From NCBI RefSeq assembly GCF_900109575.1, contig NZ_FOAF01000007.1, positions 1 to 64,000 on the forward strand: a DNA stretch of 64,000 nt. Reading direction: 5' to 3'. Under the pieces are notes generated by a model, which saw nothing but the letters and a program-made list of their open reading frames with translations, made no database searches and was not told the origin of the DNA. The number at the start of each line of letters is the position of its first letter. Position 1 is the first letter of the stretch. Positions 10,001 to 17,385 of this stretch are shown here, one piece after another. The position numbers and the translations under genes are program-made. The DNA comes from Olivibacter domesticus. GTDB lineage: Bacteria > Bacteroidota > Bacteroidia > Sphingobacteriales > Sphingobacteriaceae.

Positions 10001-10196
10001 CGGACTTGCTTGGGTCATTATTGGCGGGCTTATCAGTTCACTTTTCTTAACGCTGATTATTGTTCCTGTAGTTTATCAGGTAGTAGACAATATCTTACAT
10101 CGTTTTGGACTTGATAAAAAAGGTGTACCAATCGATGAGCTTATGACTGCTGATTATGAGCATAAGGAGGTTAAAGAATACGAAAACCTACATTAA
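7029..10196 (+). CDS. RND family multidrug efflux pump, inner-membrane subunit (AcrB/MexF-like)
   Basis: Proton-driven resistance-nodulation-division transporter of 1055 aa, the usual length. The first transmembrane helix follows a short amphipathic start (MKIAEISIKRPSIVIVVF). Two large periplasmic loops alternate with two six-helix bundles. The TM4 proton-relay motif VDDAIVVIENIYRHME is at about residue 400, and the second half contains GLIMLIGLVAKNAILLVDF-like helices, here with AKNAIILVDFTNQ. As the terminal gene of the tolC-mfp-rnd operon it is followed by a strong hairpin terminator. Family membership is clear. The hydrophobe/amphiphile (HAE) type is most likely, because the heavy-metal signature is absent. 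Confidence 0.96.
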   Translation: MKIAEISIKRPSIVIVVFTALTLLGIISYLSLNYEMLPKFSPGVVSISTIYPGASPNEVENTVTKKLEDAVSSMENIKKLEATSFEGLSVITITLTSEADVDYAINDAQRKVNAVLSDLPDDAETPSLAKFSLDDLPIVTLSATASMDDAQFFDLIDKRIQPIVSRVNGVAQVNLIGGQEREIQVNLNAAKLEAYGLSALDVQQVILNSNLDFPTGSVKTKNQDILIRLAGKYKSVNELRNLVVSTANDGAQIRLMDLADVQDTQEDAEKIARLNRSGSIILQIIKTSDANAVKVSEGVKAILERLKADYQKENLQVVIANDTSDYTLESADAVVHDLFLAVILVAVVMLFFLHSLRNAVIVMVAIPASLVATFIGIYLFGFTLNLMSLLGLSLVVGILVDDAIVVIENIYRHMEMGKNKVRASYDATKEIGFTVVSITMVIVVVFLPISVSTGLVSDILREFCVVVMISTLLSLLASFSIVPLLTSRFGKLERVSNSNFIGRFILWFEKQLHRFTNWVTGILNWALDHKAITLVTVSLLLVSSCGLTFGGFIGAEFFAQSDRGEFLVQIELPKDASLELTNQVTRKAEDFLSKKKEIVSLITTVGQSSDNLGADQSTAYKAEITVKLTPKEERDESSDIYAAKLKGEIQKLLVGAKVKTVPIDILGAAQQAPIEMVVTGSDLDSVLAYAEKARIILSKVPGAAETKLSVESGNPEITVEVDRDKMTALGLSLQTVGGTMQTAFNGNTDGKFRQGEYEYDINIRFEDYDRKNVDDVKNLYFSNNSGKLIKLSQFAEVKEGSGPSQLERRDKSTSVKVQSQAVGRPSGTVIQDFESKLSQLRKPTGVNYVWGGDMENQSEGFGTLGVALMVSIVLVYLIMVALYDSFVYPFVVMFSIPLSVIGALLALALTNNSLNIFTILGLIMLIGLVAKNAIILVDFTNQMKAEGHSTRQALIHANHARLRPILMTTIAMVIGMMPIALASSAGSEWKNGLAWVIIGGLISSLFLTLIIVPVVYQVVDNILHRFGLDKKGVPIDELMTADYEHKEVKEYENLH

Positions 10197-10218
10197 TAAC
10201 GCACTAAAATAATTTTGT

Positions 10219-10255
10219 AAAAAGGTTCTAGTTGACTGCTAGAACCTTTTTTATT
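10219..10255 (+). terminator. Rho-independent terminator of the RND efflux operon
   Basis: A 13-bp perfect stem (10219-10231 with 10239-10251), a 7-nt loop and a T-rich 3' side lie 22 bp after the RND pump stop. Confidence 0.9.
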
Positions 10256-10336
10256 TCTAAAATTTAACCCCTTAAATAAAAAAGTCAAAAAGGAGTCAAA
10301 CCTCACAAATAATTAAAAATCAACTATTCTAAGTAG

Positions 10337-10344
10337 TACTTTTG
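10337..10344 (+). promoter_or_regulatory. Bacteroidota -7 promoter element (TACTTTTG) of the DUF3817 gene
   Basis: Matches the TAnnTTTG consensus, 31 bp upstream of the ATG. No convincing -33 TTTG was found at the usual distance. Confidence 0.5.
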
Positions 10345-10374
10345 TAAATTCATTATTAAATTAATATAAACAAA

Positions 10375-10686
10375 ATGCCTCAAGACACTTCGCCCGACAG
10401 CAAGACTTTACATCGATTTAGAAAAGTGGCCTTCTTTGAAGGAGTTTCTTTCATACTGCTCGTTTTTATTGCAATGCCTTTAAAATATTGGGCTGATTTT
10501 CCATTGGCTGTAAAATATGTGGGCTGGGTTCACGGTGTATTGTTTATTGCTTATGTCTTCACATTAATTCAATGTTGGATTGAATATAATTGGAAATTTT
10601 CAAGAGTGATTTTATTTTTCTTTGCCTCGTTACTACCTTTTGCTCCGTTTGTTGTAGAGAAAAAATTGAAAAGGGAAGAGCATTAG
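10375..10686 (+). CDS. DUF3817 family small integral membrane protein
   Basis: A 103-aa protein with three predicted membrane segments (about residues 20-38, 46-65 and 74-92). The family signature FxEGxSFxLLxFIAMPLKYW and a VGWVHGVLFIAYV helix are present. DUF3817 proteins are inner-membrane proteins of unknown function; some relatives are annotated YdzA. The start fits the promoter 31 bp upstream. It lies 21 bp before the sulfatase-type gene on the same strand and may be co-transcribed with it. No function is proposed. Confidence 0.85.
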   Translation: MPQDTSPDSKTLHRFRKVAFFEGVSFILLVFIAMPLKYWADFPLAVKYVGWVHGVLFIAYVFTLIQCWIEYNWKFSRVILFFFASLLPFAPFVVEKKLKREEH

Positions 10687-10707
10687 ATTATAAACTTATA
10701 ATATTAT

Positions 10708-12648
10708 ATGATAAAGTTAAGGAAGGTAGAAACGTCTATTTTTATGGCGTTGGTAGCCAGATTTGCACTTTTACTTGGAATATATAGTCTTCTACGTATC
10801 GGTTTTTACCTATTCAATATAAGTTTATTTCCAAATGTAAATACATCGCAATTGCTGATTATGCTATTGGGAGGGATTAAATTTGATATTTCTGCTTTAC
10901 TGTACCTCAATTCTTTATATATAGTTTTACAAAGCTTACCACTTCCTTGCCTATATAATACTTTTTATCAAAAAATATGTAAATGGGTCTTTATCCTAAC
11001 AAATAGTTTAGGTATTGCTGCCAATTTAATAGATTTTGTTTATTACCAGTTCACTTTAAAACGCACTACCGGAACTGTATTTGAGCAGTTTGCGCATGAA
11101 CAAAATAAATTAAAACTTTTTATAGATTTCCTTACAGGTTATTGGTATCTACTCCTTCTGTTTATACTGCTTGTTTTTCTATTAAGCAAGTTATATGATG
11201 CTTTCTCAATTAAACAACCTAATAGAGCTTTAGGATGGTCGTATTACTTAATGCGATCCCTGCTTTTTTTACTTGTTGCAGCATTAACCGTGGTTGGAAT
11301 GCGCGGAGGTTGGCGCCATAGCACCCGACCAATAACACTTAGCAATGCGGGTGAGTTTGTCCAATCTCCTGCTCAAATGAGTATCGTCTTAAATACACCT
11401 TTTTCTATCATGCGTACACTTAAGGCTGTAAGTCTAAAACCTGTTCATTATTTTGATGAGAAGACGCTGGACAGCTTGTACTCACCCATTCATCAACCAT
11501 CAGATACGGCGGCTTTTAAAAATCTGAATGTTGTTTTTTTAATTATTGAGAGCTTAGGCAAAGAACATGTAGGTGCTTTAAATAAAGACCTTGCGCAAGG
11601 TACCTATAAAGGTTATACACCATTTATTGATTCATTGGTGGAAAACAGTTTTACATTTACGCATACCTATGCCAATGGTCGAAAGTCGATTGATGCATTG
11701 CCTTCTATTATCTCAGGCATTCCATCCATAAGAGAGCCCTTTGTGCTCTCTACTTACTCAAGCAACAAAACAACCAGCATCGCTAAATTATTGGCAGAAA
11801 AGGGCTATGAAACTGCCTTTTTTCATGGTGCTCCCAATGGATCTATGGGCTTTTCATCCTATACAAAATTAGCAGGCATTCAACATTATTTTGGAAAAAC
11901 AGAGTACAATAATGATAAGGATTTTGATGGGATGTGGGGTATATGGGATGAGCCTTTCATGCAATTTATGGCCCGCACCATTAACACCTTTCATCAACCC
12001 TTTTTCTCGGCATTTTTTTCACTTTCTTCTCATCACCCCTTTAAGGTACCCGAACAATATAAAGGCAAATTTCCAAAGGGCCCATTGGAAGTACAGGAGC
12101 CTATGGGCTATACAGATATGGCCTTAAGGAAATTTTTTGAGACAGCGGCTAAAATGCCCTGGTATAAAAACACCTTGTTTGTTCTTTGTGCCGATCACGC
12201 AACCGTATCTTTTTTTCCGGAATATCAAACCATTCCGGGGGCATTTTCCATTCCCATCTTATTTTATTATCCTGGAGGTAACCTTAAGGGAAAATTGGAT
12301 AAATCTGTACAGCAGATTGATATCATGCCAACGGTTTTAAACTACCTACAATACGATAAACCTTACTTTGCTTTTGGCTTTGACGCTTTTTCCAAGCGGA
12401 CTGATAACTTCATTATTAACAACAATGATGGCACCTTTAGTCTTTATCATGGCGATTATCTTTTGCTTAACGATGGACAGATAAGTACAGCTTTATACAA
12501 TCTAAAGGAGGATCGACTCACTAAGCATAATTTAATCAAGAAAGAACCTGAAGTGTTGGAAAAATTGGAAACTTACTTTAAAGCCTTTATTCAGCAATAC
12601 AATAATCGTATGATTCAGGATGATTTAACCTATCACCCCATTAAGTAA
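10708..12648 (+). CDS. LTA synthase-like membrane sulfatase / phosphoglycerol-type transferase
   Basis: Alkaline-phosphatase-superfamily enzyme of the LtaS/MdoB type with an N-terminal block of about five membrane helices (residues 10-195) and a periplasmic sulfatase domain (about 270-600). The metal-binding Glu of NVVFLIIES is near residue 280, the presumed nucleophile is Ser327 in NGRKSID, and histidine/aspartate metal ligands are in SSHHPF and ADHA (about 440 and 495). In LtaS the nucleophile is Thr; here the aligned residue is Ser. The substrate in a Gram-negative host is unknown: transfer of a phosphoglycerol or phosphoethanolamine-like group to an envelope glycan or lipid is inferred. 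It is tail to tail with a paralogue. Confidence 0.88.
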   Translation: MIKLRKVETSIFMALVARFALLLGIYSLLRIGFYLFNISLFPNVNTSQLLIMLLGGIKFDISALLYLNSLYIVLQSLPLPCLYNTFYQKICKWVFILTNSLGIAANLIDFVYYQFTLKRTTGTVFEQFAHEQNKLKLFIDFLTGYWYLLLLFILLVFLLSKLYDAFSIKQPNRALGWSYYLMRSLLFLLVAALTVVGMRGGWRHSTRPITLSNAGEFVQSPAQMSIVLNTPFSIMRTLKAVSLKPVHYFDEKTLDSLYSPIHQPSDTAAFKNLNVVFLIIESLGKEHVGALNKDLAQGTYKGYTPFIDSLVENSFTFTHTYANGRKSIDALPSIISGIPSIREPFVLSTYSSNKTTSIAKLLAEKGYETAFFHGAPNGSMGFSSYTKLAGIQHYFGKTEYNNDKDFDGMWGIWDEPFMQFMARTINTFHQPFFSAFFSLSSHHPFKVPEQYKGKFPKGPLEVQEPMGYTDMALRKFFETAAKMPWYKNTLFVLCADHATVSFFPEYQTIPGAFSIPILFYYPGGNLKGKLDKSVQQIDIMPTVLNYLQYDKPYFAFGFDAFSKRTDNFIINNNDGTFSLYHGDYLLLNDGQISTALYNLKEDRLTKHNLIKKEPEVLEKLETYFKAFIQQYNNRMIQDDLTYHPIK

Positions 12649-12688
12649 TTCATATGAATGATAGGGAGGCATTTGGTATGTCCTAAAT

Positions 12689-14560
12689 TCAGTAGGCGAG
12701 ATATTGATGATAAACTTCCTGTAAATAGGCCTTACCTTCTTTAAGAAGGGTGCATTTACGCTTGTAGCAATAACGATCTCCTTTATAATAACTTACATGT
12801 TCGCCAATATGATCGTAGGCAATGGACTCGTTCATTTTTACAACTCCCCAGCCATCTGACCACGTAAAGAAAGAGAATGGAATGGTACGAGGATTTAGCA
12901 AATCCCTACTCCATACATAATGCGTAGCATCAAAACTTAATTGACTGCACAAGGTATTTGCTATATCTACCTGATTTCCTATTATATCATTTCTTTTTCC
13001 TCTAAATGAAGCTTTAAGCGCTCCACCAAAAAATAATAAAGGAATATGATAACGCTTTGGATTATTACTTTCCCATTGCTCAAGTGGTAAACGGTGACCG
13101 TGATCCGCCACTATGACAAAAAGCGTATTTTTATACCAAGCTGTTTTCTTTGCCTGCTCTAAATAATTGTACAGTACCGAATCTGTGTAATATGCAGTAC
13201 TTCGAAAGAGATTCGGCAAATTATCATCTCCAAATTTATGTGGAACAGGCAAATCGAATGGTTCATGATTATTTAACGTGAGCAGCACGGAAAAAAAAGG
13301 TTCTTTTGCTTTTGATAGCTGGTTCAACTGCTTCGTAAAAGTAAGTTCGTCATAAACCCCCCATTTTGATCTTGCAGCCCAAAGGGGGAAATGTTGTTGA
13401 TCAACGATTTTCTGACAACCGTGACTTAACATATACCCTTTAAAGTTATAAAATTCGCTTTCTCCCCCATAATAAAAAGAAGTGCGATATCCGGCACGTG
13501 CAAAATCTGCCACTAAACTAGGCAGTCCCGCCTGTTTATGAATATTTTTTATGATGCTTTGAGAAGATTGGGTGGGAAAAGCGCTAAGTATGGCAATCAT
13601 CCCCTTGTCTGTCCGATCTCCAGACGCATAAACATGGTCAAACAACAGACCGTCTTTAATAACCTGTTCAAGCCGTGGTGCTACACCTTTTTCACCACCT
13701 AAACTCTCCACTAAATCTGCAGTAAAGCTTTCCAAAATGATAAAAACAACATTAGGGCGCTTCGTATTTAAAATGGATAAGGAAGCATTGGAAGAGCGGG
13801 TCATAAGGGGAGCTATTACGCGCTTCGCTTCATTTTCCTCCATTGTTTTATAAGGATTTTTTTTTAATCCTTTAGCATGTACGATATCATACATAAAATA
13901 CCATGCAACGTTCGTGGCCGCATGATTTGGAAATGGAGCAACAGCAAAGTAAACCATGGATGGGTTTAAGGGCGTTAGTCCCCATCCTCCTCTGATCAAT
14001 AAAAAGAGCATTAGTAATAAACCGCCCGAAGCAGTCAGTTTCTGATACCATTTAATGCCCGCGATATTGGTAACTGGCTGGTAAATCCTTAGTTTTTTTG
14101 CCAAAAAGAAACCTACTATACTTAAAAAAAGCAAAATAAAAATCGATAGAAAAATTGGAGAAGATGCTGCAGAAGCAATTGCCAAATGCGGCGAGTCTAA
14201 AAACATATCTACCACCTTATAGGAAATCAAGGTATCCCATTCACGATAAATATTAAAGTTGATGATATTTATGAGTGCGCAAACCATGATAACTGTCCAA
14301 ACATAAAATCTGGAAAATTTCTTTAGGATGTTCAAATCCGTAATCCATAATTGTGCAATAAAAATCAATAGAGGCAAACTACAGATATATGCCGCCATAG
14401 AGGCGTCCATCCGCATCCCATAAATAAAAACTTTTAGTGTATCCGAGATACATAGGTTTGATAATTGTTCATGAAAGTAGAGAAGAAAAAACACTCTACA
14501 AACAAAAGCAAATAACATCCAAAAGGCAAACTGCCTCAGAACGATGCAATATTTATTCAT
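12689..14560 (-). CDS. LTA synthase-like membrane sulfatase, second paralogue
   Basis: Same architecture as the convergent neighbour: about five N-terminal membrane helices, then a sulfatase domain. NVVFIILESF carries the metal-binding Glu (near residue 277), SGDRTDKG supplies a Thr nucleophile (near 317) as in LtaS, and NNHEPF and ADHGHRLP give metal ligands. WGVYDE is the conserved substrate-loop motif. The frame allows a TTG at 14563, but the ATG at 14560 gives MNKYCIV and is preferred (623 aa). It lies 17 bp downstream of the thioesterase gene, so the two are probably co-transcribed. The substrate is unknown. Confidence 0.88.
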   Translation of the reverse strand: MNKYCIVLRQFAFWMLFAFVCRVFFLLYFHEQLSNLCISDTLKVFIYGMRMDASMAAYICSLPLLIFIAQLWITDLNILKKFSRFYVWTVIMVCALINIINFNIYREWDTLISYKVVDMFLDSPHLAIASAASSPIFLSIFILLFLSIVGFFLAKKLRIYQPVTNIAGIKWYQKLTASGGLLLMLFLLIRGGWGLTPLNPSMVYFAVAPFPNHAATNVAWYFMYDIVHAKGLKKNPYKTMEENEAKRVIAPLMTRSSNASLSILNTKRPNVVFIILESFTADLVESLGGEKGVAPRLEQVIKDGLLFDHVYASGDRTDKGMIAILSAFPTQSSQSIIKNIHKQAGLPSLVADFARAGYRTSFYYGGESEFYNFKGYMLSHGCQKIVDQQHFPLWAARSKWGVYDELTFTKQLNQLSKAKEPFFSVLLTLNNHEPFDLPVPHKFGDDNLPNLFRSTAYYTDSVLYNYLEQAKKTAWYKNTLFVIVADHGHRLPLEQWESNNPKRYHIPLLFFGGALKASFRGKRNDIIGNQVDIANTLCSQLSFDATHYVWSRDLLNPRTIPFSFFTWSDGWGVVKMNESIAYDHIGEHVSYYKGDRYCYKRKCTLLKEGKAYLQEVYHQYLAY

Positions 14561-14577
14561 CAAAATTTTGCGATAAA

Positions 14578-14967
14578 CTAGGGTCTATCTCCAGCGAAAG
14601 CATAAGTAATCTCTGTTTTCCCGTGAGGGACTGGATTACCGTTTTCATCTAAATTTACAAACACCAACTTATCTATTGTTAAAATACTTTTCCTTGTGAT
14701 TTTATTGCGCACTTCGCAGGTTAGCGTTATCGAAGTTTTGCCAAAATAAGTTGCTTGTATTCCGAGCTCAATAATTTCTCCCAATGTAGCAGAGCTCACA
14801 AAATTAATTTCTGAAATAAATTTAGTAACCACCTTCGGATTACCTAATTGGACAATAGCATATATAACCGCTTCTTCATCAATCCACCGTAATAACGTTC
14901 CTCCGAACAATGTGCCATTAGGATTTAGGTCTTCGGGTTTAACCCATTTTCGAGTATGAAAATTCAT
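14578..14967 (-). CDS. Acyl-CoA thioesterase, hotdog fold (YciA/ACOT type)
   Basis: A 129-aa single hotdog domain that hydrolyses acyl-CoA to free acid and CoA. The N-terminal NPNGTLFGGTLLRWIDEEA (about 16-34) is the helix motif in which the catalytic Asp lies. It is followed by strands containing VTKFISEINFVSSATLGEIIELG and a Thr-rich FGKTSITLTCEVRN, as in cytoplasmic acyl-CoA thioesterases. A perfect 16-bp hairpin separates it from lpd upstream. The sulfatase-like gene follows 17 bp downstream on the same strand, which hints at lipid or envelope turnover (inference). Confidence 0.9.
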   Translation of the reverse strand: MNFHTRKWVKPEDLNPNGTLFGGTLLRWIDEEAVIYAIVQLGNPKVVTKFISEINFVSSATLGEIIELGIQATYFGKTSITLTCEVRNKITRKSILTIDKLVFVNLDENGNPVPHGKTEITYAFAGDRP

Positions 14968-14984
14968 GTATATTATAAGACTTG

Positions 14985-15027
14985 GTTATAAAGGTATAAG
15001 ACCAAAGCTTCCTTATACCTTTATAAC
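14985..15027 (-). terminator. Perfect 16-bp hairpin between lpd and the thioesterase gene
   Basis: Arms 14985-15000 and 15012-15027 are exact reverse complements around an 11-nt loop, 5 bp past the lpd stop. No U-run follows on the minus strand, so it may be an atypical terminator, an mRNA 3'-end stabiliser or a processing site rather than a classic intrinsic terminator. The arm contains a TACCTTTA string close to the -7 consensus. Confidence 0.6.
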
Positions 15028-15032
15028 AAACA

Positions 15033-16436
15033 TTAAATATGAATTGCTCTATTAGCTGTGGCCGCTAAAGCAGCTTCCTTAAGCGATTCCGTAAAAGTTG
15101 GATGTGCATGGCATATACGGGCAATATCTTCCGCTGAAGCGCGATACTCCATGGCAACCACTGCTTCTGCTATGATATCTGCAACCCGCGGACCGATCAT
15201 ATGCACACCAAGTATTTCATCTGTATCAGCATCCGCTAGCACTTTAATAAAGCCTTCTGTATCCATACTTGCTCTAGCCCTTCCGCTTGCTTTAAATGGA
15301 AAAGAACCAGATTTATATTTTCTACCGTCAGTTTTCAACTGCTCTTCGGTTGCCCCAACACTAGCCACTTCAGGCCAGGTATAAACAACACCTGGAATAA
15401 GATTATAATTTATATGTGGTTTTTGTCCAGCTATCTGTTCAGCAACATAAACGCCTTCTTCTTCTGCCTTATGCGCAAGCATTGCTCCTTTGATGACGTC
15501 ACCAATTGCATAAATCCCTGCAACAGGCGTTTCTAAATGTTCGTTCACGGGTATTTTCTTTCCTCTCTCTTCAAGTGTTATCCCAATAGCCTCTAGATTT
15601 AATCCTTCAGAATAAGCTGTTCTACCAACGGCTACCAAACAATAGTCACCTTCAACGCTTACTGGAGCACCTTTGGCATCTTCTGCTGTAACAGTTACAG
15701 TCTTTCCTTTTACCGAAGCCCCTGTAACTTTATGGCTTAGTAAAAACTCGAAGCCAAGGCCTTTCAGTGATTTTTGTAATTCTTTTCCAAGGCCCTTATC
15801 CATTGTGGGGATGATCGAATCTAAATATTCGATTACGGTAACTTTCGCACCTAAACGCGCATATACCGAGCCCAGCTCCAAGCCTATAACTCCACCGCCA
15901 ATTAAGATAAGCTTTTTCGGAACTTCTGTTAGATTTAATGCTTCTGTTGACGTAATGATTCTTTTCTTATCAATCTTTAAGAAAGGTAATGAAGCAGGTT
16001 TCGACCCTGTAGCAATAATAACATGTTTAGTAGTAATCTCCTCCGCAGCTCCATCTTCCTTGGTAATTTTGATGGTATTTTTGTCAACAAACGATCCTAT
16101 GCCTTGGTAAGTAGTTACTTTATTCTTTTTCATTAAAAAAGTAATTCCGCCTGTAGTTTGTTCTACAACTCCGTTTTTCCGTTTAATCATTTGCTTGAGA
16201 TCAACCTTCAAATTACTTAGATTGATACCATGCTCGGGAAAATGTTTGCTTGCATTATGGTAATGTTCGCTAGAATCGAGCAGCGCTTTGGACGGGATAC
16301 ACCCCACATTTAAACAAGTACCTCCTAACGTATTATATTTCTCAATAATTGCGGTTTTTAACCCTAACTGACCACAACGGATGGCAGCTACGTAACCACC
16401 AGGTCCACTGCCTATTACTACTACGTCGTATTGCAT
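15033..16436 (-). CDS. lpd: Dihydrolipoyl dehydrogenase (E3)
   Basis: FAD-dependent E3 that reoxidises dihydrolipoamide with NAD+ in 2-oxo acid dehydrogenase complexes. FAD motif GSGPGGYVAA is at 9-18 and the redox disulfide GGTCLNVGCIPSKA at 38-51 (Cys41/Cys46). The NAD motif GGGVIGLELGSVYARLG follows mid-protein, and the catalytic dyad lies in HAHPTFTE near the C-terminus (His445/Glu450). Length 467 aa is typical. It is transcribed in the same direction as sucA-sucB 4 kb away but is not in one operon with them. It could also serve pyruvate or branched-chain complexes. Confidence 0.97.
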   Translation of the reverse strand: MQYDVVVIGSGPGGYVAAIRCGQLGLKTAIIEKYNTLGGTCLNVGCIPSKALLDSSEHYHNASKHFPEHGINLSNLKVDLKQMIKRKNGVVEQTTGGITFLMKKNKVTTYQGIGSFVDKNTIKITKEDGAAEEITTKHVIIATGSKPASLPFLKIDKKRIITSTEALNLTEVPKKLILIGGGVIGLELGSVYARLGAKVTVIEYLDSIIPTMDKGLGKELQKSLKGLGFEFLLSHKVTGASVKGKTVTVTAEDAKGAPVSVEGDYCLVAVGRTAYSEGLNLEAIGITLEERGKKIPVNEHLETPVAGIYAIGDVIKGAMLAHKAEEEGVYVAEQIAGQKPHINYNLIPGVVYTWPEVASVGATEEQLKTDGRKYKSGSFPFKASGRARASMDTEGFIKVLADADTDEILGVHMIGPRVADIIAEAVVAMEYRASAEDIARICHAHPTFTESLKEAALAATANRAIHI

Positions 16437-16469
16437 GAATATATTTTATTTCTTTTAAAAATGATTAAT

Positions 16470-16477
16470 CAAAGTTA
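16470..16477 (-). promoter_or_regulatory. -7 promoter element (TAACTTTG) of lpd
   Basis: Matches TAnnTTTG on the minus strand, 33 bp upstream of the lpd ATG; the predicted leader is short. Confidence 0.5.
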
Positions 16478-16542
16478 CAAAATTATTAAGCCCAATTCCT
16501 ATTAAATCCCGCTAAAAACCTTTTGTATACCACAAAATAACA

Positions 16543-16582
16543 TAAAAAAAACAAACCCCGCAGGATGTGCAAACCTACGGGG
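16543..16582 (-). terminator. Rho-independent terminator of the azurin gene
   Basis: In the minus-strand RNA, CCCCGUAGG pairs with CCUGCGGGG (one G-U) around a 9-nt loop and is followed by a U-rich tail. It begins 24 bp past the azurin stop. Confidence 0.9.
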
Positions 16583-16606
16583 AAGAAGTAATCTTTTTTT
16601 GTAGAA

Positions 16607-17146
16607 TTATTCGGCTACAATTTTTCCTTGCATCGTTCCCCAGTGTCCAGGAAAACTACAGATAAATTCATAAACACCCGCCTTAGGCAGTGTAAACTCT
16701 ATTTCGTCAGATTGACCAGGGCCTAAAAGCTTTGTATGTGCAATAATCGAAGAAGCAAAGGTGGAAGGAATATATTCTTCTTCTTTCGCTTTAAAAGCCT
16801 CTCCTCCGAATGCTGCGACATCAGTACCTTGATCCAGTACAACCGCATTGTGTCCCATAGATTCAATTGGTTGCTCACCTATGTTTTTAAGGGTAAGTTT
16901 AACTTTTGAACCTGCCTTCACTTTGAACAAATCTTTATCGAAACGCATATCATCAGACGCTTGCAACTGAATATGATCGGTCGTTTCAACATTTTCTATT
17001 CCCGGAACAGATGCTGCAGGTGTTTCAGCAGGAGTAGAAGTGGTACTCTCATGTTCATGTGTAGCTGTTGAACTTTTATCGCCACCGCCACAAGACGCTA
17101 AAAATAATGCTGCGACAACAGCTGGCACCATAAATACTTTCTTCAT
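16607..17146 (-). CDS. Azurin-like blue-copper lipoprotein
   Basis: A 179-aa secreted electron-transfer protein. A lipobox FLASC (Cys19) and a Ser/Thr/Pro/Ala-rich linker (20-50) tether a cupredoxin domain (about 52-179). All type-1 copper ligands are visible: His99 in MGHNAV, then Cys163, His168 and Met172 in CSFPGHWGTMQG. Azurin carries electrons between periplasmic or membrane redox partners; no partner gene is adjacent. It is monocistronic, with its own -7 element (17185-17192) and terminator. A heptad/octad repeat array lies immediately upstream of its promoter. Confidence 0.95.
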   Translation of the reverse strand: MKKVFMVPAVVAALFLASCGGGDKSSTATHEHESTTSTPAETPAASVPGIENVETTDHIQLQASDDMRFDKDLFKVKAGSKVKLTLKNIGEQPIESMGHNAVVLDQGTDVAAFGGEAFKAKEEEYIPSTFASSIIAHTKLLGPGQSDEIEFTLPKAGVYEFICSFPGHWGTMQGKIVAE

Positions 17147-17184
17147 TTCTTAATCTATTTTTGTTATCTTAAATTAGCTAACCA

Positions 17185-17192
17185 CAAACTTA
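17185..17192 (-). promoter_or_regulatory. -7 promoter element (TAAGTTTG) of the azurin gene
   Basis: TAnnTTTG match on the minus strand, 38 bp upstream of the start codon. Confidence 0.45.
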
Positions 17193-17239
17193 TCAATAAT
17201 TTATTTAAATTCCATTAGATTTCATGCTTATTCATTATT

Positions 17240-17372
17240 AGTTGTCAGTTATCAGTTGCAAGTTGTGAGCATTAGTTATTCTTGCGTAAAATTAACTTAT
17301 CTATTCAACACTCAACCACCTAACTATTCAACCACTTAACCATTCAACAATTTGACTACTTAACTATTTAAC
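17240..17372. repeat. Intergenic heptad/octad repeat array, copy at 17 kb
   Basis: Four 7-bp units of the AGTTGTG type (17240-17267) are followed, after a 34-nt spacer, by nine units of the TATTCAAC type (17302-17372). All of these are 8 bp long except one of 7 bp. Each octad ends in AAC or GAC while the first five positions vary. The array fills the gap between the GNAT gene's 3' end and the azurin promoter. Its spacer differs from that of the 37 and 41 kb copies. Confidence 0.75.
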
Positions 17373-17385
17373 GATCCGCCAAACG

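Noticed and set aside
17240-17372. CRISPR array
   Set aside because: Units are 7 or 8 bp with no unique spacers and no cas genes nearby, so the array is a short-period repeat.
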